This document shows positions 12,407-22,620 of a stretch of 64,000 nt of DNA, one piece after another. The stretch covers positions 6,313,105 through 6,377,104 of the forward strand of contig ML679974.1 of assembly GCA_007922225.1 (NCBI GenBank). Reading direction: 5' to 3'. How positions within the stretch are numbered: position 1 is the first letter of the stretch; each line of letters starts with the position of its first letter. The DNA comes from Emydura subglobosa (taxonomy: Eukaryota; Chordata; Testudines; Chelidae). Made by a program: the position numbers and the translations under genes. The notes beneath the pieces were generated by a model, which did not search any database, was not told the DNA's origin, and worked only from the letters and a program-made list of their open reading frames with translations.

Positions 12407-12851
12407 TGTTAGGGCGCGCAAGATTATTGTAACGTGAGATCAAGTTAGCATGGCAAGAGCTAGGCTCTACACAGTGACAGCAGACTTTTTAGCAAGAGTT
12501 AGGCCTCTCAAGAACCAGACTTGTCTGGAAAGCCCCTAAGGGATAAGAGGAACCAGCCCCAGGTCTGGAAATACCCTTGAGATGAATATAGAAGTCAACT
12601 GACCTTAGAGTCAACAATAAATTAGCTGCTTTAGCAAAAAAGTATTAGGTTCAGCAATAAAATTAGTAAGTTCAGCAAGAAAAGTGATAGTTTTAGCAAT
12701 AAACAACTAACGTCACCTTATTGCAAAAAGTCCCTAGCCATTAACCAATAGATTAATGAAAAATAAGATTAAGGCCCAATCCCTAAATGGATTGAGATGT
12801 ACATCATCTTTTGCCCGGTAGAGCCCATTGTTCAGAACAAGGAATAAGTGG

Positions 12852-12858
12852 TATAAAA
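12852..12858 (+). promoter_or_regulatory. TATA box of the 12.4-kb LTR
   Basis: TATAAAA in the context gtggtataaaagg, 445 bp downstream of the LTR start and just after the conserved U3 block. Transcription would begin near 12880. The truncated provirus 3' LTR ends before the corresponding position. Confidence 0.65.
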
Positions 12859-12968
12859 GGAACCCCCAGACACCACCCTATTGAGACTCTCCGTGGAGCC
12901 ATTAAGGCGCTATTGGATGCCTCGGATAGTTCGGTTCCTTAGTCGCCACTCGCTTTGCAGGGCGAACA

Positions 12969-13184
12969 ATGGGTCTCCTCGCCTTTGTATGGGTAAGCGC
13001 CCTCTTCCTCGCTTAAGGTGCTTACGGGGTCCTTCTGCTGTTAGACATAACCCTGAGCCTTTACAGCCGGTTATCGCTATACAGCTATGCAATTGTGGTA
13101 GTAGGCACCATTTGTGCTTTCTTAATAGCGTGGTCTGCTGTACTTTGGCTCTCTAGCAAATATTATTCTTCCCCTTTCTCTTGA
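12969..13184 (+). pseudogene. LTR-encoded leader and hydrophobic frame
   Basis: An ATG at 12969 opens a 15-residue peptide with signal-peptide-like composition (MGLLAFVWVSALFLA), stopped by TAA at 13014-13016. The same frame stays open after the stop to 13184 and encodes a strongly hydrophobic segment (core YAIVVVGTICAFLIAW). Inside the leader there is a good splice-donor sequence, TGG|GTAAGC, with GT at 12993-12994. Either this was once a small membrane protein now interrupted by a stop, or the short ORF is a spliced leader. No database family is recognised. Confidence 0.4.
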
Positions 13185-13225
13185 TGCTGCTAATAAGGTC
13201 TTGAGATTTAACACTAGTATCGCTT

Positions 13226-13720
13226 ATGGGCCTGCAGGTGGTCATCGCGGTGGGTGTGCTTCTGGCAGGCCTGCTCCTTGCTCTTTTGATTGCTAAATGC
13301 TGTTGTTATTCAGATACTTTGACAGGGCCATACCGCATGGCTATGAAAGGGTACTGGAAGGCATGTATATTAGCCCCAGGCTCCATAAAGCCCTCTTCCC
13401 TGGGTAACCCAGCTGGGACTAATTCAAGACAATTGGGCCAATTAGGCCACCTGGAGCCTATCAAAGAAGCTGCCCCAGCAGTTAAAAGCCTCCATTTCAG
13501 GCAGGCAAAGGAGGCTGAAAGGGAGTTAACAGCCAGAGGAGAGAAAGCAGAGCAAAGCAACGCAGAGCAAAGAGAAGCGGAGAGGAGAGGAGCTGCCCTG
13601 CCCTGCCCTGCCCTGCCCTGCCCTGCCCTGCCCTGCCGCAGCTACAGCCGCAGGGCTTGGGACTATCACCCGCTGCTGCTACCACACCACGACAGAGAGG
13701 CTCCAGCTGGGGAAGGCTGA
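13226..13720 (+). CDS. Hypothetical small membrane protein, partly from inserted repeat
   Basis: The 164-codon frame starts with ATG and a 22-residue hydrophobic segment (VVIAVGVLLAGLLLALLIAK) followed by three cysteines, as in a single-pass membrane protein with a palmitoylatable juxtamembrane patch. From about residue 50 the composition changes. The sequence runs into a GC-rich block that resembles dispersed repeats elsewhere in the window and into a (CTGCC)n tract. The tail is therefore probably not original coding sequence. The first 45 residues are the interesting part. There is no evidence for expression. Confidence 0.3.
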   Translation: MGLQVVIAVGVLLAGLLLALLIAKCCCYSDTLTGPYRMAMKGYWKACILAPGSIKPSSLGNPAGTNSRQLGQLGHLEPIKEAAPAVKSLHFRQAKEAERELTARGEKAEQSNAEQREAERRGAALPCPALPCPALPCRSYSRRAWDYHPLLLPHHDREAPAGEG

Positions 13721-13920
13721 ACAACCCTTCACACCGGTACCAGGGAGCAGGCTACAAACCAGGGGGGCCACGGACAGGTGGCCCAGGGAGGGTAGTCGGT
13801 CTCAGGGACTAAGCAGGGTGAGACCACTCCTCACAGGGTCCCTAGGTTGGGGGCCTGGGGCAGAGGGTGGGACCAGGTCCCCCGCTTCACTCCTCTCCCA
13901 GCCGCACCACTGGCATAGCT
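13380..13920. repeat. GC-rich insertion within the LTR, with (CTGCC)n
   Basis: The composition shifts abruptly at about 13380, and the block carries phrases (aattgggccaattaggccacctggagcc) similar in style to the GC-rich dispersed repeats at 38.0 and 48.7 kb. A pentanucleotide tandem tract of the gccct type occupies about 13591-13636. I read this as a secondary insertion into the LTR. Its exact ends and target duplication were not found. Confidence 0.45.
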
Positions 13921-13921
13921 G

Positions 13922-14116
13922 GTGAAGCGCAGGATCCACAGGGCGGAACAGGCGCACCCTGCCACAATACGAACAATAATTGTAATTGTGGGCACTTTCC
14001 TTTGGTCTAGAATGGACTGTCCGGTCCTTCTCATAGTAGTATGTGTACTTTTCGGGATCTTTGCTGCTTGGGTAATAGTGTTTTGGCTTTTGTGTGATAT
14101 TTGTGCAGATTTGTAA
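13922..14116 (+). CDS. Hypothetical LTR-encoded transmembrane peptide
   Basis: A 64-codon frame with a basic N-terminus (MKRRIHR) and two hydrophobic stretches (TIIVIVGTFLW and VLLIVVCVLFGIFAAWVIVFWLL), ending at TAA about 57 bp before the poly(A) signal. The provirus 5' LTR has a comparable hydrophobic frame that also ends just before its poly(A) signal (61168-61317, minus). Conservation of position in two copies is the main argument that this may have been coding. The primary sequence similarity between the two is low. Confidence 0.35.
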   Translation: MKRRIHRAEQAHPATIRTIIVIVGTFLWSRMDCPVLLIVVCVLFGIFAAWVIVFWLLCDICADL

Positions 14117-14173
14117 TCCTTCTTCTGCTTCAATGAGGAAGTTGATTTGTAATGTTGTCTTAAGTCTTGCTTT

Positions 14174-14179
14174 AATAAA
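14174..14179 (+). terminator. Poly(A) signal of the 12.4-kb LTR
   Basis: AATAAA in tttaataaaaactg, followed by T/G-rich sequence typical of a cleavage region, about 70 bp before the end of homology with the provirus LTR. Confidence 0.65.
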
Positions 14180-14260
14180 AACTGTGCTTGGATATTTGTC
14201 TGGTTGTTTTCTCCCGCCACTGAGATCTCTAATACGAACACTCCGCCCTAGCGGAATACA

Positions 14261-15300
14261 ATGGCTAACTAAAGTTTTTGGATAAACAAAGAAATGGTGA
14301 CAGTTTTGACATCTTCACTCATCTTTTCACTTAGGGTGTTAGTTCTCACAGTGTCCTCCAGAAAAAACTAGGAAACACCTGATTTTTCCAAGATAACACC
14401 AGAAAAAATATGTGCAGGACTTCTTTATACAAAGCAACATAAGGATACTGTAACACTGTGTGGCTGTCCCTTAACATCTGTCTCAGCAGGAGACAGTGTT
14501 GAAAATGGGGAATTAGCTGTCTCAGGACCCTAGTCCTCAGGCAGGGCAGAGCAAGTAGCAGTTTATGGGCCAGGCAGGGCAGGGCATATAAGCAGTCTGT
14601 GGCCCCAAGCCCTCAGGCAGGGCAGAGCAAATAAGCAGTCTATAACCCCAGGCCAGGGTGAGCACCCAACACAGTCTAGGGGTCCCAGGCAGGGGTGAGC
14701 AAGCAGGCTTCCTGACCTACAGTGGGGGTAGGAGTCGCCCCCAGGTAGGGGGATGTGGGACTGTTTGACTACACCGCATCTCAGCCCAGGGCCCTAACTG
14801 TGGCAGAACCTCCCACCATTGGGTCAGTGGGGTCCCATCCGAAGCACGTTTACTGAGAATCAGATCACAACACAGTCAGACTATCATCTGCTTTCCCTGG
14901 GCTACTTCCTACTACTTCATCATAGGGTACCTGGCTTTCAGTGTCACCACTGGTCTTCTAGAGGTAGATGGGCTAGTGGCAGCCCTAACAGTTCCTCGGT
15001 GTCTCAGGTGGCAGGCAGCTCTGGTAGCTTCTCCTCATTCTTGATGCTGTAGCACTTGGGCTCCAGCAGTGGCAGGGAGACATCCTTCTCCTCTGGCAGC
15101 TCTAGCCCAACTGAGCTGTTGGGCTGTCCCTTTATACTTCCTATCCCGGACCTCTGTTTCTGTCAGGGAGGGCGTGGCTGTTCTGGTTCCACCCACCAAG
15201 AGACAGGGAGGGTCCATCTGTCCATCTCAGAGGGAGGCCACACCCCCCACTACAGATACAAACCCAATTTTTTTTCAAAAAAATGTCACAGGCCACCTCT
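14261..15300. repeat. GC-rich minisatellite-like and dispersed repeat sequence
   Basis: About 14525-14730 contains imperfect tandem units sharing ggcagggcagagcaaataagcagtct-like phrases with a period of roughly 55-60 bp. The following 500 bp are GC-rich with (C/T)-rich and A/G-rich blocks and look like an old retroelement end. No coding sequence is credible here. Confidence 0.45.
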
Positions 15301-16923
15301 AATTACTGCCCCACATCCTTGGTAGATTGTAGTTTGGATTCTAGTCACAGGTGCAGCCTTTTTCCTTCTAATATATTTGAATGTATCACTTTATTTTTAC
15401 TGTTAAAGCAGCGAAGGTCAGTGACATTTATCTGCAATAGTGTTCCAATCTGCTTGGTTACTCATTCACAATTTAAGTTTGAGACAGTTTTAGTCCATAT
15501 AAATGTATGCATTTATCTCTTCCACCTTTACTTCCCTTCCTCCCTCATAAACAAATTGTCTGCACATCAAATGCTGCTTCTTAGCCTCCAGGCTGATTCT
15601 GTGAGCTATTTTTTCTTCTACTTTAAAGCTCAGGGTCACTGCTGTTACTGCCCAGATTCTGGAGCCAGGGATTAAAATCCACAGCATTATACATAGACTT
15701 AGAGCCTTATCAGGCACATACCAAAGTTAGGAGTTTTGTTACTATGAAGCCAGACCATCCAGTCCTACTTGCATTCTTTGAATTAATCTTGCTTTAAGCC
15801 AGTACAGAGTTGGTTAATTAGACAAGTCTAGGAAGTCTTTTAAATTTGTGTATAAAAAGGTGGCTCAAAAATATGTAAACAGCTGGTTAAATAAACATTG
15901 GGAAAATGTCAACATAGAAAGCACGGAGTATCAGGAGCAGTGAAGTCAGGCTCTAACAGATTTCTAGAAACATGAATAGACATTTAGAGGAAGAAAGATG
16001 TAATAAATTAAGTCTGTGAATTCCTACATTGATTTATAGAGACTAGGGCCCAACTTCATTACGGTATTTAGGCTCCTAACTTCCAACAGAAGTTAGGAGC
16101 CTAAAAATACTTTTGTAAAGCTGGGACTAGATCTTTGCTAGGAAGGGAAACTTGGAGGCTCTTTTTATAGGTTGGGAATCAATATTAGACTAGATCAGAG
16201 ATAGATTGATATCTTAAGCTTACCAGAGAGTAAACTGCTGAGAGAGAGGGGGATATATAAAAACCAAAAACAACAGGAATTTTGCTTGCTGATTCTTAAG
16301 AACCAGAGACCAGACTCACCCTAAACTGATATTAGAGATACTTATAACAAAATCAAAATATCTAAGCAAGCTGTACTTTTAACCATCTTATTACTAGACC
16401 TGCAGAACAAAGCATGTGCCTAATTACTAATGTAACAGCCAGCTTTGGCTATCAAAGCTAATATAAAATCATAAGTGAAGAAAGCGCTCAGCAGTTGTCA
16501 TGAACACTCCCATGTGTTATTCACAGTATTCTGCCCATTAGGAACTAATAGAACATTTATCTTTAAATTATGCATTCTTTGCTCAGGTTCCCGGAGAACT
16601 TCATGCTCTAACTTAATACCAGTTTTATTCTTGACATTTTGCTATGACAACAGTGTAATGTGCCTGTACTGGAAACAGAAACTCTGTTACTTGTTTGGAC
16701 TATACTACTACTATTTTTTGTTTTTGTTTTCCCCATCTCCTCTGTGATGTATTTCTTTTAATTAAAAGCCCATGTCAGTTATTCAAGTTACAACTTACAA
16801 AACTTGTTTCTCCCTCATCATCACAATTTTAGTTTATGTATATTATAACCTAATCAACTAATGCCACTTTTATAGTATATTTATATTTTACATAATGCAC
16901 AATTAACCTGTAGAACTCACTAT
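15301..16923. other. Non-coding; one perfect hairpin repeat
   Basis: No gene. At about 16069-16103 the block taggctcctaactt is followed after 7 nt by its perfect inverse complement. This is the signature of a widespread short reptile repeat, and related wording recurs near 31470-31540 and 44690-44730. The rest is AT-rich with no recognised element. Confidence 0.5.
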
Positions 16924-17663
16924 TGTTGCAGGGTCGATTGAAGAAAGATTGAGCCAGATGGAATGATAAGGAGTGTTTATTCGGTTACAGCCTCTAGACC
17001 ACTCGTTCCCCTTCGATGTGAGCCCTGAATTAACTACTCTACAACTTTTTATCTAAAATAATATGTAAATACACACATTTTTACAATGCCCCATGAAATC
17101 CCTATTTGGTGATATAAATGGTTATAAAATAAATATTAATGGATATAGGAGGCATATAATTATATCCGCCCCTGTTTATTATTTACCACTTAACCTGCAT
17201 GGCATATGCATTTTCGCTGTGAATTTGGCTATCTTGACAGCAGGAATGATCATAAATTTCCTTAATGAACCAACTGCAAGGGAAGAACAAGGGGGAGATA
17301 TCCTGAACTTTCTCTAACAGGCATGCTGTCTGAGAAAGAAGAGATAACACACTTTTTACCACCTTCTTTTGTCCAGATGGTGAGGGGAGGAATAGAAGTG
17401 GGGACATGGCCTGCCCATATTATAACCCCGTTACCATGGTACCTATTGGTCAGGTCATTTTGCCCTGCTTCAGCGTTTACTCCCCCCCTCCAACTCCAAG
17501 GCTAGGAAGCTGCTGTGTGATCAGCGCATGATTATTGCTTGTGTAGTACATGGCCTTTTTAGCCCAAGCCAGGGGTCCCCGCTATGGACAATTCGTGCCA
17601 AAGCCTGGGCCCAATTCCCAGCCCCCCAGGAATTTGCTGACCTCCTTTGTCCCCGCACCCACA
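16924..17663 (-). mobile_element. Solo LTR with 5-bp target site duplication
   Basis: The 740-bp element runs TG...CA and is flanked by perfect ACTAT duplications (16919-16923 and 17664-17668). The orientation is minus, because an AATAAA signal (complement ttatt at about 16978-16983) lies near the 16924 end with a short U5 after it, and a CCAAT-like motif (gaccaatagg) lies upstream on that strand. No coding sequence is inside. The family differs from the provirus at 53-61 kb. A 5-bp duplication is common for gypsy-type and several retroviral integrases. Confidence 0.85.
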
Positions 17664-17668
17664 ACTAT

Positions 17669-18010
17669 AGGATATTGAAAAAAATATCTTAGCTTAATTT
17701 TTTAAATGAATCTACATTTATGAGGGAGCTTTTCAGAAGCACCAAGGGGAAAGTCAGTAGGAGTTGTGTTATGGCAAGTGTCACAGCAAGGTACTTATTC
17801 AATCTTCAATTTTTTTTCATAGCATGTGAGCAAATGTTTAGTCTTGGGATGGCACACTATATATTAGTTTTTGGTTATGCAAGCTTCTTGGTAGAGGAAA
17901 TTGTATGAGCAAGAGAAGAGTTTGCTTTCTATACTGATCTCTGATGGGAGTTTATTCTTGGGATAGTTGCTTCCTCGGAACTGCACCGTGGTGTTGGGTT
18001 GAGATTCCTA
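17669..18010. other. Non-coding, nothing identified
   Basis: AT-rich sequence without a recognised element. Confidence 0.5.
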
Positions 18011-18400
18011 ATGGCAGTGGCGTACCAAGGAAGGGGACCACGGGGGCCATGTCCCCGGGTGCCGGCCTGGAGGGGCGCCAGCCGGGCCTCGGAGGAGGAG
18101 CCAGCTCTGCTGTTGCAGGCAGCCAGGGGCCACTGGGCTCTAACGTTCCCAGCGGATGCACCAACCTCAGCACAGGCCTGCTGTCAGCTAAGGGCACCCA
18201 CTGCAGGGGGAGCAAGCATCCTCCTGGCCCCTCCGCTCCCATGCTGGGTGCAACGAGGGAGCTGTGGGCCAGGCAGTGAAAGGTGGGGCTCTGGGGCAGA
18301 GCACATCATGCCGCTGCCCGCATCCCCGCTGCCAGGCGGCCCACGGGCATTTGCCCCTGTCACTCCTGCTTCCTGCCACACCCACAGCGGTGAAAACATA
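18010..18400. repeat. GC-rich block, probable mobile element fragment
   Basis: A sharply bounded GC-rich stretch begins with cagtggcgtaccaagg, a phrase of the type found at the 5' end of several reptile repeats, and is flanked by AT-rich DNA. Open frames on both strands are explained by the composition. No conserved domain is seen. Confidence 0.4.
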
Positions 18401-19720
18401 TCAATCAATTGTCATATCCTGCGGTTCAGGTGGATCACAATGGAATTTTCCTATAAACTTTGCCCTTCCATCACTATTATATAGTATGCACCCAAATGAC
18501 ATATTTATTAATTCTCTTCCACTCACCATTAAGCTTTATGAATATCAAATGTATTATGTAACTTATACAATACACATGCGTGAACTTTAATTTGGAATAA
18601 CTTGTTTGTTGTCTTTGCTAATTTCATGTTATTATTCTCTTTTCTGGTTGATTTATTACCACTGATTGCATATTCTTGTGCATATTTTGGGTGGATCACT
18701 TTGACCGGATCACTTTGACCTGTTTCTCTGCATAGGTTTTCATTTTGGGACCTTCCAGTCAGTTTCCACTTGCCTTTTCTCCTACCTGCATTTGGCAGAA
18801 CATATTATAGGTATATTATTCCTCAATTTAAGCAAAAATCCCTGTCTGTCCTACACAACTATTATCAACAAGTTTACTTAATAACAAGGTCATTTAAGGC
18901 AGCATTTCATTGTCAAGTAAACTAGGCCAAAGCCAGCCTTTACTGTTTAAACATATACATGAGACATGGCTATTTTAGCAATCATCAGAATTTCCCACCT
19001 TAAAACTTTCAATTTATTGAGGGCTTCCTGTGTTGATTCAGGGAGATGGGTTATATAATTTAGCATCTGTGCTCCTGTCTGTTTCAATTGTCAATCTCCT
19101 AACATACATCAAATTTAGGATCATGGCTGACTGTTAACCATTATGGGGTTAATAAATTTAGGTACAGGTATAATTTCATCATTTCCAATTACAGTTTCAA
19201 ATTCAGGGGTAAAATGACACTTGGACTGATCAATTGAAAACTCTTTCCTTCCATAATTATATATTTTTTGTTGTGCATAGAAATGTAAAAGTTATGTTGA
19301 AACCTTATATTTAAATCTGTGTATCAGCAACAAAGTGGGGAAGTCTGTATAAAGAGCAACATTTGATTGACTGCCTAATAGCTTTTGTTAAAAAGCTATT
19401 TCTGAATATTCAAAATACTATTTATAATGTTTTATACTTTTACTATTTTTGTGTGTGTGCATTAAATCTTTGTTTACTAAGAAACCATAAGGTGTTCTCT
19501 CTTTGACTGGAAAATATTAACACCTTGATTCAGGGTTATACATACAGTAGCCCTGAGGTTTAACTCAGTGCAACGCTTCTGAAGACAGAACTCTAGCATG
19601 TGCTGCAGCAAAGAGGTAAGCTGAGATGAGGGGAGTGAAGTAGAGTTTAAACATATTATTGCCTAAGCCTCCCCATAGTCTGTTACTTAATAGTACTATA
19701 AGTGGACTTCATTGTCACTG
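18401..19720. other. Non-coding, nothing identified
   Basis: AT-rich. The sequence near 19380-19500 ends with attaaatctttgtttactaag, which resembles the poly(A) region of an LTR, but no TATA box or ends support that. Confidence 0.4.
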
Positions 19721-19955
19721 GCTATGTTTACACAGCAAGAAAAACTTGTGGCTGGCCTGTGCCAGCCCACTCAGAGTCACGGGGCTGATTCTTTGCTGTG
19801 TAGACTTCCAGGCTCAGGCTGGAGTCCGGACTCTAGAACCCAAATCTACACAGAAATGAAACAGCCTCAGATCCCAAGCCTGAGTCAGCTGGCATGGGTC
19901 AGCCATGGGTTTTGCTTTGCTGTATAGATATACCCACTGTGGCAGTAGCTGCATT
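19720..19955. repeat. MITE-like element (hAT-style termini)
   Basis: The block is bounded by ctatgtttacacagcaa and gctgtatagatatacccactg, an inverted pair, with internal phrases (caggctcaggctggagtccgg, gcctgagtcagctggcatgggtcagcc) that are shared with the related sequence at 25215-25390. It is a non-autonomous DNA transposon by structure. The family name is not assigned. Confidence 0.55.
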
Positions 19956-20349
19956 TTTTTCTAGTGTATTCTTAGCTTAAGTGAGTTAAGAACACATCAT
20001 TGTTTCCTAGTTAAGACAAGACCAGTAAGTAAACCAAGTAAATTAAAGCTTGATTTTTTTGTAGCTCTCGTCTTGTAATGACAGTTTGGTATAGATGAAT
20101 CAAATTTTCTTGTTTTACAGCAAATTCTTATTCCTTCTGGTGTGATTTTCCTGACACCGAGGGTTTCAGGCCAAGATTGGAAGCAGTTTGTCATATGTTT
20201 ACAGATGAAATGTTTAACATTGCCTGGGTCTAGTTAATAAATGTAATAACTAGTTAGGTGTTTAGTCAATTCAGATTTCATTAGCCTTGGGAAATTTTAA
20301 GCATTTATTGCTATAAATCAGGATTTCTGCATGTAGATGAAGTACAGAT

Positions 20350-20490
20350 GGAATAGGAATTGTATAATAGCTTTCTGCTGTTTCTAGATATATAGGAATT
20401 GTATAATAGCTCTCTGCTGTTTCTAGATATATNNNNNNNNNNAGATATATAGGAATTGTATAATAGCTCTCTGCTGTTTCTAGATATATT
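20350..20490. repeat. Minisatellite, unit about 40 bp, spanning a 10-N gap
   Basis: Three near-identical copies of a unit containing aggaattgtataatagc and ctgctgtttctagatatat lie at about 20355-20393, 20395-20432 and 20450-20489. The assembly is broken inside the array by Ns at 20433-20442, so the copy number is not known. The translated frame across it is an artefact. Confidence 0.8.
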
Positions 20491-22620
20491 TGGACAAAAA
20501 ATGTTGGTGTCTCAAAAATGTCAGACCTCCATTCCACCTAATCCCTCCTCTATTTTCCCCTCCCTTTCACATCCCCTCTTTTCCCTATTCATGTATATCT
20601 TCTCCTATTTTAATACTGTTATCCTCACCCCAACATATTATGTCTATGTAGTATTGTTTAGTCTTGCAGCTTTGACAAACTGTAAATTGCATAATTCTAC
20701 TGGAGATCCCAAGAAGCATGCAGTACTTGGAAAGATATACAAGCTGTAAGTCATTTCCCTTTTTGTACTTTTCAGAGTCTGCTTCTTTATGAAAATCAAT
20801 AAAAAATTAAACACTCACAAAGTAAGCTTGTATATTTTTATGGTGCTAGAGCAAAGCTTGAAAACATGAACCTTAAAATCTCAAATTTATTACTTTATTT
20901 TAAAAATCAGGAGATTTTAAAACAAATCATCATTTTTTGGTGTCTAATTAAATTTTTTTTTAAGATTTGGGATTGGTGATACTACAAACTATCTGTATGA
21001 ACAGTTTGGAAAGCAGAATAGCCTGGAAGATAAATTATGGAAGTTCCAGACTGCTTTATTTTTGTATACCAGCAAAGGGTGAAATCCTATTGCCATCTTT
21101 TGCAAGAATCACCAAACATTGATCCCATAGGTTGCTGTTTCTTCTATTCACGCTTGTTGATCATCTTGTTTTAACGACTAACAGAGGACTTCCAAAAAAA
21201 CATAAACAAAATGTGTTAAATGTTTTTTTTACCATAAATGGTGCATGGTTTCATTCTTTTTAAGTTTAACCTACAATACAAAGCTCACAATTTTTCTAGT
21301 TTTCAGTACAGTGGGTAGGCTGAGTCTAAGTCTGACTGTGTTATTCTAGCAATTGTGCCAGGCACATAATTAATTTAAAATATTAAGCCCCCTATTTATC
21401 AGTTAGATAATGAAGAGCTTTCCCCAGGTTAGTCAGATTTTAAGTATATTTAAATAAAATATTGATTAATTATCAAAGCTGTATAAGTGTCAGATTTTAT
21501 AGGCATAACATGGAATTTTACAGATCTATTCAGTTGAATTGCTGTTTGATGCAAGTACTTAAATCAGCTACAAGAAAAAGAGGGATATTACAGCTCAGCT
21601 ACACATCTACTATATGTGTAGTGTCCAATTCCTTGTGTTCCATATGTACTTTATTTCTGAGACTGTATAAACTAATTGTTGTATGTAAAATCTTTTCTGC
21701 TGTTAGAATAGATGCAGATAGCTAGATCCCTCTAATGGCTCCATCATGTGGTGCAGTTGCTGCATTGCCTCAGTACATTAATTTTCTTTAATGCATATTT
21801 ATTCCTGGTTTAACAAGCCATTTAGAGAAGCACAGGTTAAAATAAATGCCACTCCACAAAAAGTAAAATCATAAACTAATGTTTTCTCTCCAATATTGAA
21901 AAATGGACTAAGAAAGCACATTTGGGGGCTAAAGAAGTTGCTAACAGTCAAGGATAAACTAATATAATTGTCTATGGCTTGAAGGTAAAAAGACTAAACG
22001 AGAACTTTCCAACTTAGTACTGGTGAAAGCAATTAGCATACTGAATAAAATTAAAACAAAGGTTCATCTGAATGAATGAACTAATTGGTAACTAAGTCTT
22101 ATATCCCAGCTTTGATACTGAAATCAGGAATACTCAATTTTAAAAAGTTAGATTACTGTGGGGGATGGGAGCAGTACAATAATAAATGATGATTGTTTTA
22201 GTCTTTATTGTTTTGATCAGTAAAGGCCATTTAAAAGTGTGTTGCAAATAATAGTTTAATCTGGTTTAAGACTGTGTTTTTAAAATCCTGTCCCTAAAAT
22301 AAGGTTTTCAGGGGTACATTGCTCCAGTGTCAGTCATGGTCCAAAAAACACCTTCAGGGCTAAATAAAATACTCTAAAAATCTAAGAAACTTGCTATTTC
22401 CCTATACCGTCAAGCAATAGAGAACTGAACAAAATAATCTTAAAAGTCCTTAAAGCAGAGAGTAAGAGGAGAACCTGTCCCCTAGAGTGGGGAGAAAATA
22501 GCATTCTACTAGTTCAGTACGATGAAAATGGCTTATCCGGGCTGGTCTAAAAAAATCTGTGAACATGATATGATGGATTAGTATAAATCTGTATCAATCA
22601 GCAAATTCCATTCCATTTTG
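20491..22620. other. Non-coding, nothing identified
   Basis: AT-rich single-copy-looking sequence with no reading frame, RNA gene or repeat structure that I can support. Confidence 0.5.

Larger units (their letters stand above)
12407..14260 (+). mobile_element. Long LTR-like element, same family as the provirus at 53-61 kb
   Basis: The element opens with TGTTAGGGCGCGCAA, matching the start of the provirus 3' LTR (TGTTAGGGTGCGCAA on the minus strand from 53512). Long shared blocks follow, such as aacaactaacgtcacctta and ttaaggcccaatccct. Near its other end the block cccgccactgagat...aacact matches the 3' end of the provirus 5' LTR. A TATA box (12852-12858) and a poly(A) signal (14174-14179) lie more than 1.3 kb apart, so the transcribed repeat region would be unusually long. 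It includes hydrophobic frames and a GC-rich insertion. The right boundary is uncertain: homology to the provirus ends at about 14242, and the proposed end ...ATACA at 14260 has no matching target duplication. A recombinant mini-provirus is an alternative to a solo LTR. Confidence 0.75.

Noticed and set aside
13497..13724. Minus-strand frame across the (CTGCC)n tract
   Set aside because: Repeated GRAGQ residues come from the pentanucleotide repeat, which is open in several frames by its nature.
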